Below, in pieces: positions 1-8,418 of a stretch of DNA of 59,807 nucleotides. A program made the position numbers and the translations under genes. The stretch is taken from assembly GCA_029061255.1 (NCBI GenBank), contig JAIDSL010000117.1, forward strand, positions 1-59,807. The letters run 5' to 3'. The first letter of the stretch is position 1; each line of letters opens with the position of its first letter. This DNA comes from Muribaculaceae bacterium. GTDB taxonomy: Bacteria; Bacteroidota; Bacteroidia; Bacteroidales; Muribaculaceae. Under the pieces are notes generated by a model. It made no database searches and had not been told where the DNA came from. It saw nothing but the letters and a program-made list of their open reading frames with translations.

Positions 1-59
1 GTGCGTCCTAAAAATATAAAACCCCCTTTATGTGGACGCACGAGCCGTGCGTCCCTACA
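1..59. repeat. REP-like palindrome doublet, cut by window edge
   Basis: Positions 34-54 form a hairpin with 9-bp arms (GGACGCACG and CGTGCGTCC) around a 3-nt loop, followed by CTACA to position 59. The first 8 bases (GTGCGTCC) are the end of an inverted partner hairpin cut by the window edge. The same 26-bp unit is found in the elements at 3885-4036 and 45017-45168, but here the spacer between the two hairpins is about 25 bp of different, AT-rich sequence instead of about 37 bp. No GAGGGTGTTGCA terminal repeat is visible on the right side. It lies just downstream of the efflux adaptor gene. Confidence 0.8.
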
Positions 60-83
60 AGGACAAGGAGGATACTTTTGATT

Positions 84-1343
84 TTAATTTATTGTCAGTG
101 AAGTGGCATCTCCATATGACTCGTATCCGTTTGTTATGACTCGTTCTCCGGGTTCGAGGCCTTCGAGCACTTCGTAAAATTCAGGATTTTGGCGTCCGAG
201 GCGGATGTTGCGTCTATAAGCTTTTTTACCTGACGAGTCAACTACGAATATCCATTTGCCACCCGTGGCAGAATAGAAAGTTCCTTTGGGGATTACGATG
301 GCATCCACAGGCTGACCGAGCTGTAGGCTGAGATAGCAGGTCTGTCCGCTTCTTATCTTTTCAGGAGTTTTGCCGGTGAATACGAATTCCACCTTGAATT
401 TTCCTTCCTTCACTTCCGGAAAAACCTTGCGAAGGCGCAGATTCATATCCTTGTCGTTGCGTGCAGAGGTGGCAAACAGATCTTTATGAACGCGGTCGAG
501 ATAGTGTTCATCGATTTGTCCTGTCACCTTATAGTTGGTTAAGTCGTTGATTTGTCCTATCTTCTGTCCGGCACTGATGGCTTGTCCTAATTCCACATCA
601 AGCAGGCCAAGTTCTCCGTCAATGGGACTTACTACGTTCATCTGGTCTTTACGCTTACGGATCAGCTGAATATTTCGCTGCATGTTAGCGAGATTGTCTT
701 CCATTTGATCCACTTGTGCCAATCGGTAGATACTGTCTTGGTTGAGACGTTGATTTATCAGGGTTTGTCGCTTGAGAGCCACTTCATAATCCTCCTTTGC
801 TTGTAGATAATCTTCCTTGGCTATCAGTTTGTCATCATATAGCTTCTTCTTCTGTTGGTAAGCACGCAGTTTTCTTTGCACTTCCAAGTCGAGTTGCACT
901 TGCTCCGTGCGGTTGTTGAGGCGATCCTGCTCCATTGAAATCTGGGTATTGCGGAGGATATTTTGCTTTTCCGCGAGTTCTGCCTCAGCATTAAGTATCT
1001 GCAGGTCAAGATTACTGTTGCTTAAGCGGATGATCACGTCTCCCTTGCGCACCTGAGCACCTTCCTCAACGACTTTCTCCATGACTATTCCACCTTCTTC
1101 AGGACTGATCTGTACGGTACTGATGGGCTCAATTCTACCATCAACCCTCACATAGTCATCAAACTTTTGCGATTTCACGTCAGCTATATTCAGTCCGGTC
1201 CTTTCTACTTTATATGTCGATGCTATGTCGCTTGTCGCGAGCCATATCACCAAGGCTATGGCTAACAATGCACATCCTATATACATCCAATATTTTGGCT
1301 TAATTCCTCTTATTCCTTTAGGTCTTTCTATCTTTACATCCAT
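84..1343 (-). CDS. Periplasmic adaptor subunit of an efflux pump (HlyD/MacA-like)
   Basis: A 419-residue membrane fusion protein that would link an inner-membrane exporter to a TolC-type outer-membrane channel. One transmembrane helix lies near residues 18-38, followed by a biotinyl-lipoyl-like half (VRKGDVIIRLSNSNLDLQ, around residue 100), a long coiled-coil hairpin of about 120 residues rich in Q, L and R, the second lipoyl half (SPIDGELGLLDVELGQ) and a beta-barrel domain ending in GLEPGERVITNGYES. Its first codons overlap the end of the TolC-like gene by 10 bp, so the two are translationally coupled. The inner-membrane pump (an ABC or RND protein) is not in the window and may lie beyond the left edge. 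Family is secure; substrate is unknown. Confidence 0.9.
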   Translation of the reverse strand: MDVKIERPKGIRGIKPKYWMYIGCALLAIALVIWLATSDIASTYKVERTGLNIADVKSQKFDDYVRVDGRIEPISTVQISPEEGGIVMEKVVEEGAQVRKGDVIIRLSNSNLDLQILNAEAELAEKQNILRNTQISMEQDRLNNRTEQVQLDLEVQRKLRAYQQKKKLYDDKLIAKEDYLQAKEDYEVALKRQTLINQRLNQDSIYRLAQVDQMEDNLANMQRNIQLIRKRKDQMNVVSPIDGELGLLDVELGQAISAGQKIGQINDLTNYKVTGQIDEHYLDRVHKDLFATSARNDKDMNLRLRKVFPEVKEGKFKVEFVFTGKTPEKIRSGQTCYLSLQLGQPVDAIVIPKGTFYSATGGKWIFVVDSSGKKAYRRNIRLGRQNPEFYEVLEGLEPGERVITNGYESYGDATSLTIN

Positions 1344-2656
1344 AGTTTATTTCCTTTATAGTATTCTACAAGTTTATCTTTCAATAAGTAAAGCGTTTGT
1401 TTTTGAAGCAGTTCCACTCTTGAAGAGTAGTAGGTATTTGCAGAAAGCTGGAGATCGATGAGCGAAAGTAGACCTTCCTCATATTTACGGGTATTAAGGC
1501 GATAGGCTTCGGCATCCGCTTCCACTTTGGTCTTCAATGCATTTATCTCCATAGCGTAACCATCCCTATCCATAACTGCCGCAACAATATCATCGTGAAG
1601 CTGTCGTTGTTGTTCGTTAAGGAGTTCCTTTGCCTGTTCATACGCATATTTTGCTCTGTTTTTTCCTGATATATTACTGAGACCGTTAAAAATAGGTATG
1701 GAAAGTGTAGCAGAGATATACTCGCCCATATTGTTTCGGAACTGTTCGCCAAAAATAGGAGTTGTATAATCCCCGCTGAGGCTTTTGAAATAAGAAGTAG
1801 AGACACCGGCATTCAGACTTAGATTTGGCAAAAGGTATCCTTTTGCTGCATTGAAAGAATATTTACTTGATTTGACTTGCATACGGGCATTCACTACCTT
1901 CGGATTTGTGGAGAGTGCATATAGATAGATGCTTTCAGTATCTTCAGTTGCTATTTTTTCACTGACTGTATTAGAGACTGTGTCGATACAGAGTGGTTGA
2001 TCTGCCGGCAGATTCATGGCTGATCTAAGGGTGAGCATTGCCTGTGCAAATAGATTTTGCTGATGCACTAATGAATACTTATCGCTTGCGACATGAGCTT
2101 CGGCTTCTACTACTTCCGGAATCCCTTTCAGTCCCAACTCCTCTTGGGCTTTGGTGAGAGTCAGCATTCCTTCGCTTTGACTTAGCTTATCCTCAGCTAT
2201 CTTTATGGAATTCTGATAATAGAGGACATCTGCGAAGGCCATCATAGCAGCTATAGCGCTGTCGTCTCGCTTCATCTCAACGGCATTGAGGTATCTTTTC
2301 CGTTCGTTTCGGGCTTGGCGATATCGATTGAGGGTCACTCCTCCGTCAAAAAGAGTGAGGGAGGCATAGATACCATAACCGTTATTGAATGTTGTGATGT
2401 CGTTGTAGGTATTGGTCTCCGGATCGATATTACGTCCCCAGCTAAATTGTGTGCCAACTTGTGCTGATATTGATGGGAAGAAGTCTGCGAATGCCTCATT
2501 GCGGGTGGCAGTAGCGGAAGCGACATCCCATCTTGCTTGGATCACTGACGATGCATGGTCGGCAGCGTATTCCATGCATTGCTCAAGACTCCACGGTTCT
2601 TGGGCGGAAGCTGTGAAAGCGAGTGCTATTGATATTGTTGTAAAAATTTTTCTCAT
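1334..2656 (-). CDS. TolC family outer membrane efflux protein
   Basis: A 440-residue protein with a cleavable signal peptide (MRKIFTTISIALAFTASAQ) followed by the usual start of this family in Bacteroidetes, WSLEQCMEYAADHASSV. The rest has the alternating helical and strand character of the TolC fold, with the two internal repeats recognisable in the long A/Q/E-rich helices (LTKAQEELGLKGIPEVVEAEA; RKYEEGLLSLIDLQLSANTY). The latter motif, Y-x-x-G-x-x-S-x-x-D-x-L, is typical near the end of the second repeat. It would form the outer-membrane exit duct for the adaptor encoded downstream with a 10-bp overlap. Substrate is unknown. Confidence 0.9.
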   Translation of the reverse strand: MRKIFTTISIALAFTASAQEPWSLEQCMEYAADHASSVIQARWDVASATATRNEAFADFFPSISAQVGTQFSWGRNIDPETNTYNDITTFNNGYGIYASLTLFDGGVTLNRYRQARNERKRYLNAVEMKRDDSAIAAMMAFADVLYYQNSIKIAEDKLSQSEGMLTLTKAQEELGLKGIPEVVEAEAHVASDKYSLVHQQNLFAQAMLTLRSAMNLPADQPLCIDTVSNTVSEKIATEDTESIYLYALSTNPKVVNARMQVKSSKYSFNAAKGYLLPNLSLNAGVSTSYFKSLSGDYTTPIFGEQFRNNMGEYISATLSIPIFNGLSNISGKNRAKYAYEQAKELLNEQQRQLHDDIVAAVMDRDGYAMEINALKTKVEADAEAYRLNTRKYEEGLLSLIDLQLSANTYYSSRVELLQKQTLYLLKDKLVEYYKGNKLWM

Positions 2657-2701
2657 AACGCTGATAATACTTTCAATCAGCGTGCCAAAATTGTAAAGTT
2701 C

Positions 2702-2733
2702 TAAGGGTTAAGAGTTAAGGGTTAAGGGTTAGG
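2702..2733. repeat. Tandem heptamer repeat, TTAAGGG type
   Basis: Four to five consecutive heptamers close to TTAAGGG (one is TTAAGAG) fill the gap upstream of the TolC-like gene. Related heptamers (TCTTAAG or TTAAGAC) occur at 29494-29521 and 47105-47120, also between genes. Function unknown; simple slippage is the plainest explanation. Confidence 0.75.
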
Positions 2734-2741
2734 TTTGGGGT

Positions 2742-2780
2742 GTCAAGAAATCATACACATTGCCGTCAAGAAATCATACA
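2742..2780. repeat. Two direct repeats of 16 bp, period 23
   Basis: GTCAAGAAATCATACA is present twice, at 2742-2757 and 2765-2780, separated by 7 bp. They lie between the GSCFA gene end and the TolC gene start, directly beside a small hairpin (CCTCGCC at 2784-2790, loop GGAGAA, GGCGAGG at 2797-2803). They could be a regulator site for the TolC-adaptor pair or a simple duplication. Confidence 0.6.
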
Positions 2781-2783
2781 AGT

Positions 2784-2803
2784 CCTCGCCGGAGAAGGCG
2801 AGG
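2784..2803 (-). terminator. Short hairpin after the GSCFA gene
   Basis: A 7-bp GC-rich stem (CCTCGCC / GGCGAGG) with a 6-nt loop lies 8 bp past the stop codon of the GSCFA gene on the minus strand. No proper T-run follows, so it may slow or end transcription only weakly. Confidence 0.35.
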
Positions 2804-2811
2804 GCTGAGAG

Positions 2812-3795
2812 TCATTCATCGATGTAGAGCATTGTCGGATGTGCATTCATGAATTCATTGTAGCGGTCGATGGCTTTTGAATGCTCAAGTGAGGCCATGT
2901 ATTCCGCAAGTTCGCTGTCGCCATACATGATAGGCTTATGGTTGAGATGCTTCGTGATCTTTTCCCCTTCTGCGAGAATCTCGCGGGATGCCTTAGAAAG
3001 GTAGCGGTCTTGAAACTTCTCCCAGATATAGTCTACAGCTTCGGGGGAGGGGTGTACCATGTCGGAGGAATAGAAACGGTAGTCGCGGAGGTCGTCGTTC
3101 ATTATCTCGAATGAAGGAAAATAGTCGACTCCGTCATTATGGTTGCATAACTCTTCACATGCTAATTGCAGGATGGCTTTTGAGCGGCTGTTGCCCTCGA
3201 AGCCATCTTTCAGATGCCTTACGGGGCTCACAGTGAAGATAACTCTCATATCAGGATAGTTGTCCTTTAGAAGGTTCAATAGTTCATTCCATTCCTTGAC
3301 AATTTCGTCGACTGAGAGTCTGCGGCGAACGAATGTATCGGCAGGAAACTTATGGCAGTTGGCTACGACATAGCCGGGACGTTCACGGAGTTCATATATC
3401 CAAGCTGTTCCAAAGGTCACAATCAATGTGCGAGCTTCTGCAAGACGTTCGTGTAGACGTAGGAGTTTGCTGAAGATTCGGTCGTCTGTATCTCGTTTGC
3501 TGTAAGTGGTGCATTTGGAATCTGCAAGCCAGGACAGCCATAGCTGGTCTCTGTTTGCTAAAGAGTCTTTAATCACTTCAAAAGGATTAGTCCAAGTGCA
3601 AGCAATATTAATTACTTTTGCGATAGAGGAAGGATTGAAGAGAGTCCCGGTGATATTAGGGAAAGCCTTCCAGCGGCATGCTCGCATCCGCTCACCGATA
3701 TAGTCGGTAAAGCATGATCCTATAAGAACAACGGATTCCTCCGGATTGAGGAGTCTTTTACTCGGACGGGCTTCATATTCTGTTCTGAACTTCAT
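2812..3795 (-). CDS. GSCFA domain protein
   Basis: A 327-residue cytoplasmic-looking protein without signal peptide or membrane helix. The family-defining motif is VVLIGSCFTDYIGERM near residue 23, and the SGNH-like fold is supported by LIVTFGTAWIYEL (around residue 124), VIFTVSPVRHLKDG (around 185) and a late DMVHPSPEAVDYIWEKF with the D-x-x-H pair expected of SGNH hydrolases. GSCFA proteins are common in Bacteroidetes, and their substrate is not established. The gene stands alone between the REPIN-like element at 3885 and the TolC-adaptor pair. A possible -7 element (TAAATTTG on the minus strand) is at 3822-3829, without a clear upstream partner. Confidence 0.85.
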   Translation of the reverse strand: MKFRTEYEARPSKRLLNPEESVVLIGSCFTDYIGERMRACRWKAFPNITGTLFNPSSIAKVINIACTWTNPFEVIKDSLANRDQLWLSWLADSKCTTYSKRDTDDRIFSKLLRLHERLAEARTLIVTFGTAWIYELRERPGYVVANCHKFPADTFVRRRLSVDEIVKEWNELLNLLKDNYPDMRVIFTVSPVRHLKDGFEGNSRSKAILQLACEELCNHNDGVDYFPSFEIMNDDLRDYRFYSSDMVHPSPEAVDYIWEKFQDRYLSKASREILAEGEKITKHLNHKPIMYGDSELAEYMASLEHSKAIDRYNEFMNAHPTMLYIDE

Positions 3796-3884
3796 GTGTT
3801 GGAGTATTGGTGATTAATGTGCAAATTTAATAAAAAATCATGGATTTCTGATATGATGGATGCATTCGGGGGTCAACGTTCTGG

Positions 3885-4036
3885 GAGGGTGTTGCAGAAC
3901 TACATTCTCCGCATCTTGTAGGGACGCACGGCTCGTGCGTCCGTTTTTATATTGTTGATTACCAATCTAATTGCATAGAGGACGCACGAGCCGTGCGTCC
4001 CTACATCAGAATATTGGCCCATTTTGCAACACCCTC
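3885..4036. mobile_element. REPIN/MITE-like 152-bp inverted-repeat element, copy A
   Basis: The element starts GAGGGTGTTGCA and ends TGCAACACCCTC, a 12-bp perfect terminal inverted repeat that extends outward by GG/CC here. Inside are two inverted 26-bp units (3917-3942 and 3980-4005), each containing a 9-bp-stem hairpin built on GGACGCACG. About 37 bp of AT-rich sequence separate the hairpins. Copy B at 45017-45168 is the same length in opposite orientation, with only about two differences. No ORF is inside, so any movement would need a transposase in trans, such as a RAYT-like Y1 enzyme; none is in the window. It follows the stop codon of the nitroreductase gene. Confidence 0.8.
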
Positions 4037-4045
4037 CCTCATTGG

Positions 4046-4792
4046 TCAGCTTAGGAAGCGTTTTTCTTTCAGTAGGGATAGGAAGGATTCGGAAACGGCG
4101 GTGTTTACTGATTCCGGATAGCGAATGTCGGTGAATACCTGAGCGAGGGTATCCTTCTTGTTTTCCTCAACAAACTTCTTGTTGTCGGGGAAGTCATCCT
4201 TCGCTTTGAAGAGTTCCACGATTTCTTCCTTGCTGTCTTTTCGGTAAGTTTCATTGTGCTTGATGGCTTCAAGGGGAAGGCGTTCGCATTGCTCAGGAGT
4301 CGCTGCAGGATAACCGAGCGATATGGAAGCTACCGGCACCACAAGGTCGGGGAGTTCAAGAAGTTCGGAAATTTGCTTCGCATTGTAGTTGACTGTGCCG
4401 AGATAGCATGTGCCGAGTCCTTCTGTTTCCGCTATTGTCACCACCTGCTGCGTGTAGATTACGGCATCTGTCAGAGCCATAATGAAGGAGTGGAAGTTAT
4501 CGTAGCCAGGTTTCGCTCCGCTTGCCTCGCACCATTCTGTAAATCGGTTGAAATCGGCGCAAATGGTCAGGATAACGTCGGCTCCGGTGGCTGCCGGTTG
4601 GTTGAAATGCTCTTTGGCGAGGCGTTCAAGTCTTTCGGGCTCCCGCGTGACAATCACACTGTAAAGCTGCATATTGCCGCATGTGGGGGCACGCATTGCT
4701 CGCTCAAGAATGTCATCCAAGAGACTCTCAGGTATGTGTCTTTTCTCATAATTGCGGACACTTGCACGCTTGCTGAAATATTCCTTTTCCAT
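4046..4792 (-). CDS. Nitroreductase family FMN oxidoreductase
   Basis: A 248-residue protein starting with the usual nitroreductase motif, KRASVRNYEKRHIPESLLDDI, where the S/R-x-R region binds FMN, followed by RAMRAPTCGNMQLYSVIV. The second flavin-binding stretch is GLGTCYLGTVNYNAKQISELL, and VVPVASISLGYPA is the conserved strand that precedes the C-terminal extension. This longer C-terminal tail is like the NfsA/FRP group. It would reduce nitro compounds or quinones using NAD(P)H; the natural substrate cannot be told. It is the third gene of a minus-strand run with GH20 (12-bp gap) and an M50-like protease. Confidence 0.88.
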   Translation of the reverse strand: MEKEYFSKRASVRNYEKRHIPESLLDDILERAMRAPTCGNMQLYSVIVTREPERLERLAKEHFNQPAATGADVILTICADFNRFTEWCEASGAKPGYDNFHSFIMALTDAVIYTQQVVTIAETEGLGTCYLGTVNYNAKQISELLELPDLVVPVASISLGYPAATPEQCERLPLEAIKHNETYRKDSKEEIVELFKAKDDFPDNKKFVEENKKDTLAQVFTDIRYPESVNTAVSESFLSLLKEKRFLS

Positions 4793-4804
4793 ATCTTTAT
4801 AATT

Positions 4805-7099
4805 TTAATTGATTTTTAGGATGGTGGGGACAGAAGTCTTGCCGTCTTTACACAGGATAGCCGAGACGGTTGCCTTGCATTTGGGTAAATCTATTGGACC
4901 GCTGTATATTGAGGAACCAATCAATGCCGGCATATTCCCATCTAATTGATAGTTTATCTCATAGTGAATCTCTGCATCTGGATACGGACTATTCATAAGA
5001 ATTTTCCCATCTTTTACAAGTATCCCGGGTTGTCGGAGATGCCAGTCAGTGTCAAGGCTGCTGAGTCGAGGAAGTTCCTTATGATCTATGAGGATGTTGA
5101 AGTCAGGATCAGAGAAGGTGGGGGCGGCGTTCCATCCGCGTTCGGCAAGCCCCAGACATTTTGGGAAAAGGAGTCTCTCCATATCTTGAGGATTTCTTAT
5201 GGTTTCAGCGAAAAGTTTGCCTGATACCCCAATCACTTTCCCTTTTTCATTACCATCTCGTGGACATATAGAGTCGGGATAGCCGGAAAGAGTACGGAGC
5301 TCATCGGTAAAACCACCCCAGAATAGTCCCTTCTCCTCAGGGTGCGGAGCATAAAGCATATCCATATAGAAATAATCCACGTTGCTGATGATGACGGGAT
5401 ATCCGGCTCTTACACCCTTTACCGCTATGTTGTCTTCTAAATCATGAGGCGATACCCAGCAGTCCATGCCCCCTACAGTGGGAGCAACCTCCGCATGAAA
5501 CTCATCGTCATAGTCCGTGCAGATGTCCTGCCATCCGTAGAGTGGTATTCCGCGCTCACACATTATGCGGGAGATATTTCTGACGTATTCTCCCTGCAAG
5601 GCATGACGTCCGTTTAGCCCTTTGCTTTCACTTAGTCTGTTTGCGGATGCCGAACCGTCCCATGCCCCTTCCGGAACCTCATCGCCCCCAAGATGAATAC
5701 CAATCAATTCAACTCCGGCTTCTGCATACATGGCGGCTATCTCATCTACCACTTTCGCGATAAACCGGTAAGTGCCCGGCAGAGCAGGATTCATAAGATT
5801 GTCATGATAAAACTGGGCAGTAGTATATTTCGAAGTGTCTCCATCTTCTATCAAGCGGAAAGAATCGTCGCCGGTATTCCTGAATCTTGCTTCCATAGCC
5901 TTGATTGCAGCGCGGGCGTGGCCGGGAGATTCGATTTCGGGAATCACCGAGATTCCAATGGAATCACAATACTTTATGAAGTCAATGAAATCTTTCCTTG
6001 TGAAGTAGCCATTGGCAGTAGGCAGATTATTGTCTGGGTTTCCTGTGCCGGCAAATATCTCCGGAAGAAAATAATGGCTGTCGGTGGCATATCCTCTGCG
6101 CGAACCTACTTCTGTAAGTTCCGGAAGTCCAGGGATCTCCAAGCGCCAAGCCTCATCATCAGTGATGTGGAAATGGAGTCGGTTGAAACGGTAATCAGCC
6201 ATGAGGTCCGCGATATGGCGCATTGTTTGAGGAGTCTGGAAATTACGTGCGATGTCAATCATCAGTCCTCTATAGGGATAGTCTGGCCAATCCTCGATTA
6301 CGACGCATGGCAACGATTGTGTTTCCTTATTCAGCAATCTGCGTTGATGCATCCTGAGTCCCATATTGATGGCTTTCTCTGAAGCTCCTTCTATAAGAGC
6401 CAAGTCAGGCGACAGCGTTATTCTGTAAAACTCAGGATTTTCATTGTTGATTATTGAAGTTTTAACCGGAGAGCCGGGCTTGAACACACCCTCCTTCATT
6501 TCTACTCTTTTGAAAGAAGGCACTATATCATATGGGCCGGGAATCTTTCCATTTGCAAGCTTTTTATTAAGCCGGAATATTGAATCAGCAGGAATCATCC
6601 AATTCATCCACTCCTCATCATTCATGGCAGCCTTTATCATAGACTGTTTATCGTGAAGCGCCACAGGTATGATACGTCCTCCCGGTGTCAAGGCATGAAA
6701 GGCCTCCGGACCTTCGGAGACGCTTCTCAACGGCCATTCGCATTCCACATCAATGATAATGTCTTTAGCATTGGTTCCGAATTTTGGCGATTTTATGAAA
6801 TAGTATCCGGCATTGATCTCACCTAATGAATCTCCCTTTGATACCACCTTCATCGGGCGGGGCAGTTGAGTAAAACAAACTCTTTCAATAGAATCTGTAT
6901 TATTGACTATAAAACGTACAATACACCCTCCTTCACTTTTATATTTATCGATTAGTTGCCAGCTAACAGTAGGGATATCATCGTTTATAAGTTCAGTCGA
7001 AGCATAATTCAGGCTATTCTTGTCTGTCTTGATGGTAAAAGCATAAATCATAAATGGCACGACCACCATTGCTAATAATAGGATATTTTTTAGTTTCAT
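4805..7099 (-). CDS. Beta-N-acetylhexosaminidase, GH20
   Basis: A 764-residue exported enzyme expected to release terminal GlcNAc or GalNAc from glycans such as host mucin or N-glycans. An N-terminal signal or anchor segment (MKLKNILLLAMVVVPFMIYA) is followed by a beta-rich domain to about residue 145, the GH20 N-terminal domain, and a catalytic barrel from about residue 270 (YPYRGLMIDIARNF). The barrel carries HITDDEAWRLEI, PEIESPGHARAA and GIHLGGDE, where Asp473 and Glu474 are the usual catalytic pair. A chitobiase-like C-terminal domain follows. It is preceded by the M50-like gene (22-bp gap) and followed by the nitroreductase (12-bp gap). The sugar specificity is not readable from sequence. 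Confidence 0.93.
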   Translation of the reverse strand: MKLKNILLLAMVVVPFMIYAFTIKTDKNSLNYASTELINDDIPTVSWQLIDKYKSEGGCIVRFIVNNTDSIERVCFTQLPRPMKVVSKGDSLGEINAGYYFIKSPKFGTNAKDIIIDVECEWPLRSVSEGPEAFHALTPGGRIIPVALHDKQSMIKAAMNDEEWMNWMIPADSIFRLNKKLANGKIPGPYDIVPSFKRVEMKEGVFKPGSPVKTSIINNENPEFYRITLSPDLALIEGASEKAINMGLRMHQRRLLNKETQSLPCVVIEDWPDYPYRGLMIDIARNFQTPQTMRHIADLMADYRFNRLHFHITDDEAWRLEIPGLPELTEVGSRRGYATDSHYFLPEIFAGTGNPDNNLPTANGYFTRKDFIDFIKYCDSIGISVIPEIESPGHARAAIKAMEARFRNTGDDSFRLIEDGDTSKYTTAQFYHDNLMNPALPGTYRFIAKVVDEIAAMYAEAGVELIGIHLGGDEVPEGAWDGSASANRLSESKGLNGRHALQGEYVRNISRIMCERGIPLYGWQDICTDYDDEFHAEVAPTVGGMDCWVSPHDLEDNIAVKGVRAGYPVIISNVDYFYMDMLYAPHPEEKGLFWGGFTDELRTLSGYPDSICPRDGNEKGKVIGVSGKLFAETIRNPQDMERLLFPKCLGLAERGWNAAPTFSDPDFNILIDHKELPRLSSLDTDWHLRQPGILVKDGKILMNSPYPDAEIHYEINYQLDGNMPALIGSSIYSGPIDLPKCKATVSAILCKDGKTSVPTILKIN

Positions 7100-7121
7100 T
7101 TTGTGTAGTTAGATTTTAAAG

Positions 7122-8255
7122 TCAATTCAGCATATCTTCCATAAGCGCGATATCGCTTTTTACTTCGCCTTGCAACAGATACTCCTCTTGGCGTGCCTTA
7201 ATATTTTCATAAATTTGCCTGGCCTTGGATTCATCTTTTTCAAGATAGAGAGCGATGGCACATATCAGCCTTTCTTTAGATGACATCATCTTTCTGTAGG
7301 TCTCGATATATTTCATTAAATCCTTATCCAGAATTGCTTCAGCTTTGTCAGGGTTTCCTGTACGCATATACAGGAAAGCAAGCTCACAAGCTATTTCTTT
7401 CACATATAGGGGCATGATTTCATCTTTATGGGAATAGAGGTTCTCGATAATTTCGAGGGCCTCTTTGTGTTCTTTCCTGTCGATAAGACGGGAAGAAAAC
7501 ATCAATGGTATAGAGACTTCAAGTGCATTATGATAGTCGATCTCTTCCGGATTGATAAATAGATCTTCCGGCATATCCTTAGGGCGTACGCCGTTTTGTA
7601 TGAGGGCGTTGGCTCTAAGTTGATTTATAATCCCTTTTTTGCTCAGGAAGTTCTTCTTAAGAAGCTTGATATTGTAGCCGTCATTTCCGACGCCACCTGC
7701 CTGCATGGGAATGCCATTGAGAAGTATCATGATAGCATCAGTGGCTATAAAGATTCCAAGAGCTTCTGCCACAAAGGGATTAAGATCAAGGAAGAAGAAG
7801 GGGAGGGCAATCAGAAGCATTATAATGTTTGCGAGTACTCCTCCGAAGTTGTACCATCCGGTAGGAATTTGTTCAAGGGGTAGTTCCGGAGGAGTGAGTA
7901 GACATTGTCCACCCGTGCCTGCCACGCCGAATTTCTTGATTTTGAATCTCCCGTTTTCCTTAAGAATTGTGTAGTTGAAAACACGGAAGCTGACAAACTT
8001 GTATCCGGTAAGCAAACCACAGACGAGGTGACCCAGTTCATGAATTGGCACGAGTATCATAAATGACACTATCATCGATGCCACAGCTACCAAAAATACA
8101 AGAATCCCTTCTGAAATATCAATGGAATAATACTTGTCGATATATTCACTCCACGTTGTGTCGGTGAATACAACCACGATAAGGCCACCAATCAGCAGGC
8201 CGATCAGTCCACCTACAACAAGCCCAACTATAATTTTCAATATATTCTTAATCAT
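7122..8255 (-). CDS. M50-like membrane metalloprotease with TPR-like C-terminus
   Basis: A 377-residue integral membrane protein. Residues 8-30 and 50-70 are hydrophobic helices, followed by the zinc motif HELGH (residues 72-76) inside a membrane segment, as in site-2 proteases. A second S2P-like motif, GGVGNDGYNI, lies near residue 200 after two further membrane segments and could supply the third zinc ligand through its Asp. The last 150 residues are soluble and helical with TPR-like character (SRLIDRKEHKEALEII; LAFLYMRTGNPDKAEAIL). There is no PDZ domain. Site-2 proteases cut membrane-bound substrates such as anti-sigma factors, but many M50-like proteins in Bacteroidetes have no known role. 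It is the first gene of an operon with GH20 and nitroreductase genes. Confidence 0.75.
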   Translation of the reverse strand: MIKNILKIIVGLVVGGLIGLLIGGLIVVVFTDTTWSEYIDKYYSIDISEGILVFLVAVASMIVSFMILVPIHELGHLVCGLLTGYKFVSFRVFNYTILKENGRFKIKKFGVAGTGGQCLLTPPELPLEQIPTGWYNFGGVLANIIMLLIALPFFFLDLNPFVAEALGIFIATDAIMILLNGIPMQAGGVGNDGYNIKLLKKNFLSKKGIINQLRANALIQNGVRPKDMPEDLFINPEEIDYHNALEVSIPLMFSSRLIDRKEHKEALEIIENLYSHKDEIMPLYVKEIACELAFLYMRTGNPDKAEAILDKDLMKYIETYRKMMSSKERLICAIALYLEKDESKARQIYENIKARQEEYLLQGEVKSDIALMEDMLN

Positions 8256-8283
8256 ACTTGATTCAAATGCTGGTTAGAAGATA

Positions 8284-8314
8284 CAAAATTAAGAAAAAAT
8301 GCAGTCATAGACAA
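8284..8314 (-). promoter_or_regulatory. Promoter for the M50-GH20-nitroreductase operon
   Basis: On the minus strand a TAATTTTG box (plus-strand 8284-8291) lies 20 bp from a TTG (8312-8314), matching the Bacteroidetes primary sigma pattern. It sits about 30 bp upstream of the ATG at 8255. Confidence 0.55.
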
Positions 8315-8345
8315 CTGAAGCAGGGGAATTTTTTGATTAAATTAT

Positions 8346-8375
8346 CTTGTAATTCAAGATGATTTATTAATTTTG
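8346..8375 (+). promoter_or_regulatory. Promoter for the MscS-type channel gene
   Basis: CTTG at 8346-8349, 18 bp of spacer, then TAATTTTG at 8368-8375. This fits the Bacteroidetes -33/-7 pattern and would start transcription about 35-40 bp before the ATG at 8419. Confidence 0.6.
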
Positions 8376-8418
8376 CATCCGAAATCTATCGTTTTTAAAT
8401 GAAAGTCAACTTCAATAT

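Noticed and set aside
3885-4036. CRISPR array
   Set aside because: Only two palindromic units in inverted, not direct, orientation, with no spacer series and no cas genes.
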